DNA from: Clostridia bacterium | GTDB taxonomy: Bacteria > Bacillota > Clostridia > Oscillospirales > CAG-272 | Length of the DNA: 10,011 nt | Reading direction: 5' to 3' | NCBI GenBank assembly: GCA_017540285.1 | Contig: JAFYBI010000307.1 | Span: 1-10,011 of the forward strand | Shown: positions 1 to 6,428 of the stretch, piece after piece | Layout of the letters: each line of letters begins with the position of its first letter | Position numbering within the stretch: the first letter of the stretch is position 1 | Made by a program: the position numbers and the translations under genes | Notes under the pieces: model-generated | What the model was told of the DNA's origin: nothing | The model's database searches: none | What the model saw: only the letters and a program-made list of their open reading frames with translations

Positions 1-1
1 C

Positions 2-658
2 GCCGTCAACCGCGCTTCCAGCAAGGTCGAGCACGGCGAATTCGTCGCCATCATTGGCACCTCCGGCTCCGGCAAATCCACCTTTCTGCACATCTGCGCC
101 GGGCTGGATTCCTGCGACGCGGGCCGCGTGCTGATCCGCGGTCAGGATATCACGAAAATGTCCTCCGACGAGCTGAGCCGGTTCCGCGGCATCAACATGG
201 GCTTCGTCTTCCAGCGGCACAACCTCATCCCGCAGTTCACCGCGCTCGAAAACATCCTCATCCCGACGATGATGTGCAACAAGCCGGAGCTGTCGTATCA
301 GGAGACCCTGCGCCGCCTCGTCGAAACGCTGCAGCTCACGGAGCGTCTCAACCACCTCCCCTCCGAGCTGTCCGGCGGTCAGCAGCAGCGCGTCGCGATC
401 GCCCGCGCGATGATCAACATGCCCGACATCCTCTTCGCCGACGAGCCGACCGGCAACCTTGACCGCGCCAATGCGGACGAAGTGCTGAAGCTGCTCCTCA
501 AGACGAGGGCGGACATGGGCCAGACCCTCATCATGGTCACGCACGACCTCTCGATCGCCGAGCACGCGGACCGCATCTTCCGCATGGAAAACGGCTACCT
601 CTCCCTCGAGAGGGACTACATCGGCGGGACCAAACGGACATCGCAGTACGGTTATTGA
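2..658 (+). CDS. ABC transporter ATP-binding protein, MacB/LolD type (5' end cut off by the window)
   Basis: This is the ATPase subunit of an ABC transporter, which would work at the inner face of the membrane with a FtsX/MacB-like permease. The reading frame is open from base 2 and the gene starts upstream of the window; 218 residues are visible and roughly the first 20-25 are missing. Counting from base 2, the Walker A motif GTSGSGKST is at 19-27, the Q-loop glutamine at 71, the signature LSGGQ at 123-127, Walker B ending in DE at 147-148, and the H-loop histidine at 181, so all catalytic parts are present. The stretch after the Q-loop (NLIPQFTALEN) is typical of the MacB/LolD/FtsE class used for peptide, lipoprotein or antibiotic export, as opposed to importers. 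An internal ATG at 128 is not the start, because Walker A lies before it. The substrate cannot be told; the permease is probably upstream, as a terminator follows. Confidence 0.93.
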   Translation, partial: AVNRASSKVEHGEFVAIIGTSGSGKSTFLHICAGLDSCDAGRVLIRGQDITKMSSDELSRFRGINMGFVFQRHNLIPQFTALENILIPTMMCNKPELSYQETLRRLVETLQLTERLNHLPSELSGGQQQRVAIARAMINMPDILFADEPTGNLDRANADEVLKLLLKTRADMGQTLIMVTHDLSIAEHADRIFRMENGYLSLERDYIGGTKRTSQYGY

Positions 659-668
659 GAACCGCGGC

Positions 669-710
669 GGGGAACGGAGACCGAACGGCTCCCTTCCCCG
701 TTTTTCCTTT
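669..710 (+). terminator. Rho-independent terminator after the ABC ATPase gene
   Basis: The arms GGGGAACGGAG (669-679) and CTCCCTTCCCC (689-699) form an 11-position stem with one C-C mismatch and a 9-base loop. A run of five T, two C and three T follows (701-710). It lies 10 bases after the stop codon and separates the ABC gene from the next one. The RBS of the next gene begins only 15 bases later, and I see no convincing promoter in between, so some readthrough into the next gene is possible. Confidence 0.75.
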
Positions 711-735
711 ATCATCCGAAAAACAGGAGGACTGT

Positions 736-1917
736 ATGAAAACCATCCGCATCGGCATTTACGGACTCTGGCGGGGCGCGAGCTTTTTGCCGATCCTCTC
801 GGGCTTCGACGGCGTCGAGGTGACCGCGCTCTGCGAAAAGAACGAGGACAAGCTGAAAGCCGCCCTCGAACGCTGCCCGGGCGCGAAAGCATTCCGGGAT
901 TTTGACGAGATGCTCGAATCGGGCATCGACGCCGTCTTTCTCTGCAACTATTTTCACGAACACGCGAAGTGCGCCGTCGATGCCATGGAGCGCGGGATCG
1001 CCGTCTTCTCCGAATGCACCTCCGCCCCGACGCTCGCGGAATGCGTGTCGCTCGTCGAAACCGCGGAACGAACGGGGACGAAGTACATGATCGCCGAGAA
1101 CTACCCCTTCTCCGCCGCGCTGCTCGAAATGAAGCGGCTCGTCGACGAGGGGACGCTCGGGCGGATCCTCTACGCGGAAGGTGAATACAACCACACCTGC
1201 CCGCGCGAAGAGCTTGCCGTCCTCACGCCCGGGAAATACCACTGGCGCGCATGGCTCCCGCGGACGTACTACGTCACCCACACGCTCGGTCCGCTCATGC
1301 ACGTCACCGGACAGATGCCCGTGAAGGTCAACGCCTTCGCGGTGCATTCGGACGTGCTGGAGGAATACGACGATTTCCGGCACAATTACGACGCGTTCGC
1401 GATGATGAACTGCATCACCGACGGCGGCGCGCTCTTCCGGTTCACGGGATGCGCGGCGATGGGATCTCCGAGCGGATACCGCTTCGTCGGTGAAAACGGC
1501 AGCTGCGAGACCGGACGGACGCTCGGCCCGCAGGTGAACGTCACCTATCACCACTGGCTCGTGCCCGAAGGACGGCAGGCGTCGTCGACCTATGCTCCCG
1601 CATGGCCTGCCAACGCAGAGCTTGCGGAGCGCGCGGGACACGGCGGCGGGGATTTCTGGACGGTGTACAACTTCCTCGAATACCTCCGCGGCGGTAAGGA
1701 GCCGTTCTTCAACGTCTACCGCGGCGCGCTCATGTCGGCGGTCGGGATCCTCGCCTGGCGCAGCTGCATGCAGGACGGCAAAACGATCGCGCTGCCGGAT
1801 TTCACGAAAAAAAGCGACCGGGACGCGGTGCGGGACGACACGCTCACGCCCTTCCCGGATGAAAACGGCCATGTCACCCTTCCCTGCGCGACGGGGAAAG
1901 CGGTGAACGGCCGGTAA
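736..1917 (+). CDS. Gfo/Idh/MocA-family protein with altered NAD and EKP motifs
   Basis: This 393-residue protein has the two-domain layout of the Gfo/Idh/MocA family, whose members are mostly NAD(P)-dependent dehydrogenases of sugars, inositol and related compounds in the cytoplasm. The N-terminal Rossmann domain (about 1-120) begins IRIGIYGLWRG, and the C-terminal alpha/beta domain follows. The start at 736 is set by AGGAGG at 725-730, five bases upstream; the frame is open to 655 but those codons have no RBS and overlap the terminator. Two hallmarks are changed. The second glycine of GxGxxG is Trp12, and the EKP motif reads Glu93-Cys94-Thr95, so the usual catalytic lysine is absent. His182 and His189 sit in the segment where the family's other active-site residues lie. 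It may be a divergent dehydrogenase, another activity on the same fold, or a non-catalytic sensor. The 75-residue gene downstream is probably cotranscribed. The substrate is unknown. Confidence 0.85.
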   Translation: MKTIRIGIYGLWRGASFLPILSGFDGVEVTALCEKNEDKLKAALERCPGAKAFRDFDEMLESGIDAVFLCNYFHEHAKCAVDAMERGIAVFSECTSAPTLAECVSLVETAERTGTKYMIAENYPFSAALLEMKRLVDEGTLGRILYAEGEYNHTCPREELAVLTPGKYHWRAWLPRTYYVTHTLGPLMHVTGQMPVKVNAFAVHSDVLEEYDDFRHNYDAFAMMNCITDGGALFRFTGCAAMGSPSGYRFVGENGSCETGRTLGPQVNVTYHHWLVPEGRQASSTYAPAWPANAELAERAGHGGGDFWTVYNFLEYLRGGKEPFFNVYRGALMSAVGILAWRSCMQDGKTIALPDFTKKSDRDAVRDDTLTPFPDENGHVTLPCATGKAVNGR

Positions 1918-1927
1918 GGAGGCTTCC

Positions 1928-2155
1928 ATGTTCCGATTCCGATCCGCAGGCGAGCGGGAACTCGAAGGGATCCTCGCCGAGCTCAGGGCCAATCTCGAAA
2001 ACAACTACAAGAGCACGGCGCAGGCTGCCCGGGTGAAGCTCGGAGAACGGTGCGAGGCTCTCTGGAACGAGGGGAAGATCAAGGAGAAGGTCTACAAAAA
2101 GTACCGCGATCTCTTTGAGGAATACTCCCTCATGCTCCGGGATTATCATCATTGA
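1928..2155 (+). CDS. Small unrecognised helical protein (75 residues)
   Basis: I do not recognise this gene. It starts 10 bases after the stop of the Gfo/Idh/MocA gene, with AAGGAGG at 1916-1922 overlapping that stop region, so the two are likely translated from one message. The protein has no signal peptide or membrane segment. It is rich in Glu, Lys, Arg, Leu and Ala, with spacing that suggests two or three amphipathic helices (about residues 8-30, 33-50 and 54-72), and ends in RDYHH. No cysteine pairs or known enzyme motif are visible; there is one cysteine. The strong RBS and codon use like its neighbours argue that it is a real gene. Its place suggests a partner or regulator of the upstream protein, but that is only inference. 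Confidence 0.75.
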   Translation: MFRFRSAGERELEGILAELRANLENNYKSTAQAARVKLGERCEALWNEGKIKEKVYKKYRDLFEEYSLMLRDYHH

Positions 2156-2199
2156 CCATAATACCGAAGCCCGCCTCCGATCTTTGTTGATTCTGCATG

Positions 2200-2229
2200 T
2201 TGACGGGCGCGCTCACCGCATGATATAAT
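2200..2229 (+). promoter_or_regulatory. Promoter of the substrate-binding lipoprotein gene
   Basis: The -35 box TTGACG (2200-2205) and a perfect -10 box TATAAT (2224-2229) are 18 bases apart. Transcription would start near 2236, leaving a leader of about 38 bases before the ATG at 2274. No operator or riboswitch is evident in this leader. The gap 2156-2199 before the promoter shows no clear terminator. Confidence 0.8.
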
Positions 2230-2273
2230 GAGATGTATTTAGGAATATCATTCCGAAACGAAAGGATTATCGC

Positions 2274-3776
2274 ATGAAGAAAGCACTTGCCCTGCTGCTG
2301 GCCGCGCTGATGATCGCACCGACGCTCCTCGCGTGCAGCAACAATTCCGCCTCCGGGGGGAAGGATCCCGCGTCCGCGTCGAATGTCCCGGCTGCTGTCA
2401 CGGCCGAACCCATCGACGAGGAGAAGATGACCGATTACGAGCGGCGTCAGCTCATCCCGGACAACCTGCCCGACGTCACCTTCAACGGCAGCACCTACCG
2501 CGTGCTGACCACCGCGGACGGTTACGGCGGACGCATCATCAAGAAGGATGAGATCGTCGTGGACGACCTCAACGGCGACGCCTGCAACGACGCGGTCTAC
2601 AACCGGAACGTCCTTGTCGAGGACCGCTTCGCGATCAAGATCGAATGCGACACGGACGCCGACCCGCAGTCCTACGTCAACACCCTCGTGACCTCCGGCA
2701 GCAACGACTACCAGCTCGTCGGCTTCTACAACTACCTCGCCGCGACGCCCATCTCCGCGGGCTCCCTTCTGAACTGGCGCGAGGTTCCGAACGTCGACCT
2801 CTCCCAGCCGTGGCACAACCAGCTTGCGAACGACAACTGCACGATCTACGGCAAGCTCTTCGCGATCTGCTCCGACCTCGCGATCACGTCCATGACGTAC
2901 ACCTACGCCTACTTCTTCAACATCCCGCTCCTCGAGGATTACGGCTATCAGTCCTCGGCGCTCTATGACAAGGTCAAGGCGGGCGAATGGACCATCGATT
3001 ATTTCATCGATCTGATCACGCCGATGCATCAGGACAAGAACGGCGACGGCAAGAAGGACGCGGGCGACATCTACGGCTTCGGCTATCAGCTCACCAACCC
3101 CACCGACGTCTGGCTCGCCGCGTTCGATCAGCCCATGACGCAGGTGACGGATGAAGGCATTCAGATCACGTTCATGTCCGACAAGACGGTCGCCATCATG
3201 GAAAAGATGATCGGCCTGCACTACAACAACCCCGGCTTCTATAAGTACCCCGACCAGTACGACGAGGAGACCTACTTCCTCAACGCCAAGCTCGTGTTCG
3301 CGCCGCTCCGCTTCTACACCGCGTACAACGTCCTGCGCACGATGGAAGACACCTACTCCATCGTTCCGTGGCCGAAGTGGGATGAATCCCAGCAGAAGTA
3401 CTACACCAACGCGGATGACAAGTTCACGGCGTTCGGCCTGCCGCTGACCGTTTACAGCGATCTCGATTTCGCGTCCGTCATCTACGAAGCGCTCTGCGCC
3501 GAGAGCTACAAGAAGGTTTACCCGATCTATTACGATACCGCTCTGAAGGGCAAGTATTCGAGCGAGCCCGAAACCGCCGAGATGGTCGACATCATCATGG
3601 AAGGCCGTGCGTTCGACCTCGCGTTCGAGTTCTCCGGCGCGCTGACCGATCTGCCGTACCTCTTCCGCAAGCAGCTCGACGCCAACAACGTCAACATCGC
3701 CTCCGCGTTCAAGAAGATCGAAAAGTCCCTCACGAAGAACGCGCCGAAGCAGATCAACAAGATGTACGGAGACTGA
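2274..3776 (+). CDS. ABC transporter substrate-binding lipoprotein (family 1, carbohydrate type)
   Basis: This 500-residue protein is an extracellular solute-binding lipoprotein, anchored to the outer face of the membrane, where it would capture a ligand for an ABC importer. The signal peptide is MKK, a hydrophobic stretch rich in Leu and Ala, and a lipobox ending TLLAC with the lipidated cysteine at 21. A Ser/Asn/Gly-rich linker follows. The length and general pattern fit the large family 1 binding proteins common in Clostridia, often for sugars or oligosaccharides. A loop DKNGDGKKDAGD at 254-265 fits a calcium-binding EF-hand/dockerin-like loop (acidic or Asn at positions 1, 3, 5, 9 and 12). 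AAAGGA at 2261-2266 is the RBS. It has its own promoter and terminator, so it is transcribed alone; no permease or ATPase genes for import lie next to it. The ligand is unknown. The Gfo/Idh/MocA gene upstream hints at sugar metabolism, only weakly. Confidence 0.88.
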   Translation: MKKALALLLAALMIAPTLLACSNNSASGGKDPASASNVPAAVTAEPIDEEKMTDYERRQLIPDNLPDVTFNGSTYRVLTTADGYGGRIIKKDEIVVDDLNGDACNDAVYNRNVLVEDRFAIKIECDTDADPQSYVNTLVTSGSNDYQLVGFYNYLAATPISAGSLLNWREVPNVDLSQPWHNQLANDNCTIYGKLFAICSDLAITSMTYTYAYFFNIPLLEDYGYQSSALYDKVKAGEWTIDYFIDLITPMHQDKNGDGKKDAGDIYGFGYQLTNPTDVWLAAFDQPMTQVTDEGIQITFMSDKTVAIMEKMIGLHYNNPGFYKYPDQYDEETYFLNAKLVFAPLRFYTAYNVLRTMEDTYSIVPWPKWDESQQKYYTNADDKFTAFGLPLTVYSDLDFASVIYEALCAESYKKVYPIYYDTALKGKYSSEPETAEMVDIIMEGRAFDLAFEFSGALTDLPYLFRKQLDANNVNIASAFKKIEKSLTKNAPKQINKMYGD

Positions 3777-3796
3777 TGCCGGGTCCCGATCCGAAG

Positions 3797-3832
3797 AAGG
3801 ACTGCCGTTTTCCCGCGGCGGTCCTTTTCTTG
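3797..3832 (+). terminator. Rho-independent terminator after the substrate-binding protein gene
   Basis: The arms 3797-3807 and 3816-3826 pair over 11 positions (AAGGACTGCCG with CGGCGGTCCTT, one G-T wobble) around an 8-base loop. The T-rich end TTTTCTTGT follows directly (3825-3832). It stands between the lipoprotein gene and the promoter of the next operon. Confidence 0.8.
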
Positions 3833-3841
3833 TCACCCGCC

Positions 3842-3870
3842 TTGATTTTCCCGCAGGGATATGCTATAAT
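3842..3870 (+). promoter_or_regulatory. Promoter of the ACT-DUF711-methyltransferase operon
   Basis: The -35 box TTGATT (3842-3847) and a perfect TATAAT (3865-3870) are spaced by 17 bases, with a TG at 3862-3863 that makes an extended -10. Transcription should begin near 3877, giving a short leader of about 28 bases with no sign of a riboswitch. This is one of the best promoter matches in the window and suggests steady, strong expression. Confidence 0.85.
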
Positions 3871-3904
3871 ATGGCATCCACAACCATTCAAGGAGCGATA
3901 TGAT

Positions 3905-4174
3905 ATGAAAGCTGTCGTTACCGTTGTCGGCCGGGACGCCGTCGGCATCCTCGCAAAGGTGTCCGCCGTCTGCGCCGAACACAACGCCAATATTCTCGAC
4001 GTCTCGCAGGCCGTCCTCTCGGAGATGTTCTCCATGGTGATGGTGCTCGAGATCTCCGATCTGACGAAGGACTTCTCCGCCCTGCAGGATGATCTCGGCG
4101 CGCTCGGCGAACGGATCGGGATGAAGATTCACACCATGCACGAGGACATCTTCAACGCGATGCACCACATCTGA
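3905..4174 (+). CDS. ACT-domain protein, UPF0237 family
   Basis: This 89-residue protein is a single ACT domain, a small fold that binds amino acids or similar ligands and usually regulates a partner. The family pattern is plain at 8-33: VGRDAVGILAKVSAVCAEHN followed by ANILDV, with the glycine of the GI turn at the ligand-binding helix start. The start at 3905 is chosen because AAGGAG at 3890-3895 lies nine bases upstream; an ATG at 3900 runs into a stop after two codons, and the frame upstream to 3776 lies before the promoter. The next gene, a UPF0210/DUF711 protein, begins 10 bases after the stop. This pairing is known widely in Firmicutes (Streptococcus pneumoniae SP_0238/SP_0239 is the example I recall), and the ACT protein is presumed to be a ligand sensor for its partner, though neither function is established. 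Confidence 0.92.
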   Translation: MKAVVTVVGRDAVGILAKVSAVCAEHNANILDVSQAVLSEMFSMVMVLEISDLTKDFSALQDDLGALGERIGMKIHTMHEDIFNAMHHI

Positions 4175-4184
4175 GGAGGAAGAG

Positions 4185-5543
4185 ATGTTCAACACCACCG
4201 ATATTCTGGAAACCATCCGCATGATCGACAACGAAAACCTGGACATCCGGACGATCACGATGGGCATCTCCCTCCTCTCCTGCGCGGACAGCGATCTGCC
4301 GTCCGCATGCCGGAAGGTGTACGACAAGATCTGCCGCCTCGCGGAGCGTCTCGTTCCGGTGGGCGAGGAGATCGAGAAAATGTACGGCATCCCGATCATC
4401 AACAAGCGGCTGTCCGTGACGCCCGTGTCGATGCTCGCGGCGGTATCCGGCGGGGATCCGGTCGAATACGCGCTGACGCTGGACCGCGCGGCCAAATCGG
4501 TCGGCGTGAATTTCGTCGGCGGGTATTCCGCGCTCGTGCAGAAGGGATTCGCAGCCGGCGAGCGGGAGCTGATCGCGTCGATCCCGGAAGCCCTCTCCCG
4601 GACCGAGCGGGTCTGCTCCTCGGTCAACATCGGATCGACGAAGGCCGGGATCAACATGGACGCGGTCGGACTGATGGGACAGGTGATCCTCGACGCGGCG
4701 AAGGCGACGAAGGAATCGAATTGCATGGGAGCCGCCAAGATCGTGGTCTTCTGCAACGCGCCGGAGGACAACCCGTTCATGGCGGGCGCGTTCCACGGCG
4801 TCGGCGAGCCGGACTGCGAAATCAACGTCGGCGTGTCCGGCCCCGGTGCGGTCCGCTCCGCGCTTGCGAAGTGCCCGGACGGCGATCTGACCGAAGTGGC
4901 GGACGTCATCAAGAAGACGGCGTTCAAGATCACGCGGATGGGTCAGCTCGTTGGCGGCGAGGCGTGCCGCAGACTGGGCGTTCCGTTCGGGATCGTCGAC
5001 CTTTCCCTCGCGCCGACGCCCGCGGTCGGGGATTCCGTGGCGCACATCATCGAGGAAATGGGCATCGAGGTCTGCGGCGCGCATGGGACGACGGCCGCGC
5101 TCGCGCTCCTCAACGACGCGGTCAAGAAGGGCGGCGTGATGGCATCCTCGCACGTCGGCGGACTGTCCGGCGCGTTCATTCCGGTGTCCGAGGACGCGGG
5201 CATGATCGACGCGGCGCGCTCCGGCGACCTCACGGTCGAGAAGCTCGAAGCGATGACGGCGGTCTGCTCCGTCGGGCTCGACATGATCGTCATTCCGGGC
5301 GACACGCCTCCGTCGACCATCGCGGCGATCATCGCGGACGAAGCGGCGATCGGCATGGTCAACTCGAAAACCACGGCGGTGCGCGTCATCCCGGCGATCG
5401 GGCGTCAGGCCGGCGAGGAGCTCGCATTCGGCGGGCTTTTCGGCTCCGGCCCGATCATGGCGCTGCACAACGACCGCAGCTCGGAGAAGTTCATCTCCCG
5501 CGGCGGACGCATCCCCGCGCCGATGCAGTCCCTGAAAAACTGA
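4185..5543 (+). CDS. UPF0210/DUF711 family protein (PFL-like fold)
   Basis: This 452-residue protein is a full-length member of UPF0210 (DUF711, often labelled 'PFL family protein'); the usual length is about 450. It starts MFNTTDILETIRMI behind GAGGAGGAA and ends GGRIPAPMQSLKN, both characteristic of the family. Known structures of the family resemble the barrel of pyruvate formate-lyase type glycyl radical enzymes, but I see no RVxGY-type glycyl radical motif near the C terminus, so it should not be called a glycyl radical enzyme. There is no signal peptide or clear membrane helix, so it is cytoplasmic. It sits 10 bases after the ACT-domain gene and 19 bases before a methyltransferase gene. 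Its biochemical role is unknown; the ACT partner suggests control by an amino acid or related metabolite. Confidence 0.93.
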   Translation: MFNTTDILETIRMIDNENLDIRTITMGISLLSCADSDLPSACRKVYDKICRLAERLVPVGEEIEKMYGIPIINKRLSVTPVSMLAAVSGGDPVEYALTLDRAAKSVGVNFVGGYSALVQKGFAAGERELIASIPEALSRTERVCSSVNIGSTKAGINMDAVGLMGQVILDAAKATKESNCMGAAKIVVFCNAPEDNPFMAGAFHGVGEPDCEINVGVSGPGAVRSALAKCPDGDLTEVADVIKKTAFKITRMGQLVGGEACRRLGVPFGIVDLSLAPTPAVGDSVAHIIEEMGIEVCGAHGTTAALALLNDAVKKGGVMASSHVGGLSGAFIPVSEDAGMIDAARSGDLTVEKLEAMTAVCSVGLDMIVIPGDTPPSTIAAIIADEAAIGMVNSKTTAVRVIPAIGRQAGEELAFGGLFGSGPIMALHNDRSSEKFISRGGRIPAPMQSLKN

Positions 5544-5562
5544 CGATTACGGAGAAAAACAC

Positions 5563-6222
5563 ATGAGTGAACCGCATCTTGAACACATGGGAGACTTCTT
5601 CAACCGCCGGATCGACGGGTATGAAGAACACCAGATCAAATACGTGGACGGCGGCAGCGAGCTCTATGCCGTCACCGCCGCGCTCCTGCCGAAGGAACCG
5701 CGCGCCGAGATCCTCGACCTCGGCTGCGGGACGGGTCTCGAGCTCGACGCCTATTTCCCGCTCAACCCGACCGCTTCGGTGACGGGGATCGACCTCGCCG
5801 ACAAGCTGACGGACGAGCTGCTCCGCAAGCACGCCGGCAAAAACGTGCAGGTGATCCTCGCCTCCTATTTCGACGAGCCGTTCGGGATCTCGTTCTACGA
5901 CGCTGCGGTCTCGGTCATGTCCCTGCACCACTTCACGAAGGAGCAGAAGATCCCGCTCTACCGGAAGCTGAAGGCAGCGCTCAAGCCCGATGGGATTTTC
6001 GTCCTGACGGATTACCTCGCGCCGGATCAGGAATGGGAGGACCGTTGTTTTGCGGAGCTCGCCCGGCGCAAAGCCGCGGAAGGGATCGTGGACGACGCGT
6101 TCTACCACTTCGATACGCCGCTCACCGCCGCGCACGAGACCGAAGCGCTCCTGGCAGGCGGATTCACGGAAATTGAGATCCGGGCAAGCTGGGGCAACAC
6201 AACCGTGATCGCGGCAAAATAG
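5563..6222 (+). CDS. Class I SAM-dependent methyltransferase
   Basis: This 219-residue cytoplasmic enzyme transfers a methyl group from S-adenosylmethionine to an unknown acceptor. The SAM-binding motif I, ILDLGCGTG, is at residues 50-58. The acidic residue ending strand 2, which holds the ribose hydroxyls, is Asp77 in VTGIDLAD. A motif IV-like region reads VSVMSLHHFTKEQK, and a post-I strand IFVLTDYLAP follows ALKPDG. This matches the Methyltransf_25/UbiE-like group, whose substrates range over small molecules, lipids and RNA, so none can be assigned. GGAG at 5551-5554, eight bases before the ATG, is the RBS. It is 19 bases behind the DUF711 gene with no promoter between, so it belongs to that operon, and a hairpin terminator follows. 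Confidence 0.9.
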   Translation: MSEPHLEHMGDFFNRRIDGYEEHQIKYVDGGSELYAVTAALLPKEPRAEILDLGCGTGLELDAYFPLNPTASVTGIDLADKLTDELLRKHAGKNVQVILASYFDEPFGISFYDAAVSVMSLHHFTKEQKIPLYRKLKAALKPDGIFVLTDYLAPDQEWEDRCFAELARRKAAEGIVDDAFYHFDTPLTAAHETEALLAGGFTEIEIRASWGNTTVIAAK

Positions 6223-6227
6223 ACAGA

Positions 6228-6253
6228 AAATCCGTCCGATTTCGGGCGGATTT
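6228..6253 (+). terminator. Hairpin terminator after the methyltransferase gene
   Basis: AAATCCGTCCG (6228-6238) pairs with CGGGCGGATTT (6243-6253) over 11 positions with one G-T wobble and a 4-base loop. The T tract is short (TTT, then CTTC), so termination may be incomplete, but the position directly behind the stop codon and before a new promoter fits an operon end. Confidence 0.65.
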
Positions 6254-6278
6254 CTTCGCAAAGGACGCGGATCGGGTC

Positions 6279-6307
6279 TTTACAAATCCCGCCGCATCTG
6301 GTATAAT
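6279..6307 (+). promoter_or_regulatory. Promoter of the preQ1 riboswitch-queT unit
   Basis: The -35 box TTTACA (6279-6284) and TATAAT (6302-6307) are 17 bases apart, with TG at 6299-6300 forming an extended -10. The start point would be near 6314, giving a structured leader of about 115 bases before queT. Confidence 0.85.
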
Positions 6308-6329
6308 ACCGGATGTGCAAACCGAATAC

Positions 6330-6369
6330 GGTGAGTTCGTGACCATCCTCACCTAAAACAAAACTACGG
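6330..6369 (+). ncRNA. preQ1-I riboswitch aptamer
   Basis: The aptamer binds preQ1, the precursor of queuosine. Stem P1 is GGTGAG (6330-6335) with CTCACC (6348-6353), six perfect pairs. The 12-base loop TTCGTGACCATC has the same length as in the Bacillus subtilis queC leader aptamer, and C6347, just before the 3' arm of P1, is the expected preQ1-pairing cytosine. The A-rich tail TAAAACAAAACTACGG (6354-6369) is close to the tail of the Thermoanaerobacter tengcongensis aptamer. The H-type pseudoknot P2 can form between CGTG (6338-6341) and TACG (6365-6368). The gene behind it is queT, the expected kind of target, which supports the call independently. Confidence 0.87.
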
Positions 6370-6407
6370 ACAGACCCGCGGGGCTTATGTTTGTCCTGCG
6401 GCTTTTT
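6368..6407 (+). terminator. Riboswitch-controlled terminator with competing antiterminator
   Basis: The terminator stem pairs 6376-6384 (CCGCGGGGC) with 6393-6401 (GTCCTGCGG), nine pairs including two G-T wobbles, and is followed by CTTTTTG. A competing stem pairs GGACAGAC (6368-6375) with GTTTGTCC (6389-6396), eight pairs with one wobble, and shares its 3' arm with the terminator. The 5' arm of this antiterminator starts at the end of the aptamer pseudoknot (6365-6368/6369). The simple reading, which is inference, is that bound preQ1 locks the pseudoknot, frees the terminator and stops queT transcription, while the unbound leader forms the antiterminator. Confidence 0.72.
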
Positions 6408-6428
6408 GTCCTCCGAAAGGACATTCTC

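Noticed and set aside
655..735. An upstream start for the Gfo/Idh/MocA gene at 655
   Set aside because: There is no RBS there, the added residues run through a terminator hairpin, and AGGAGG fits the ATG at 736.
2130..3836. A very long open frame on the - strand opposite the substrate-binding protein gene
   Set aside because: Its product is rich in Arg, Val, Glu and Asp with low complexity, as expected from the antisense of a GC-rich gene. The + strand gene has a signal peptide, RBS, promoter and terminator.
3776..3904. An ACT-domain gene starting at 3776, directly on the stop of the substrate-binding protein gene
   Set aside because: This would put a terminator and the operon promoter inside the coding region, and the ACT domain begins cleanly at 3905 behind AAGGAG.
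4152..5468. Long antisense open frames opposite the DUF711 gene, and similar ones opposite the Gfo/Idh/MocA and folC genes
   Set aside because: They are shadows of codon bias with Arg/Asp/His-rich, family-less translations; the sense genes match known families along their full length.
5400..5543. A glycyl radical motif in the DUF711 protein, suggested by its PFL-like label
   Set aside because: No RVxGY-type motif is seen in the C-terminal part, and no activase gene is adjacent; the similarity is of fold only.
6330..6369. A preQ1-II or preQ1-III aptamer instead of preQ1-I
   Set aside because: The structure is a single six-pair stem, a 12-base loop and an A-rich tail that closes a pseudoknot, which is the small preQ1-I form; the larger classes need more helices.
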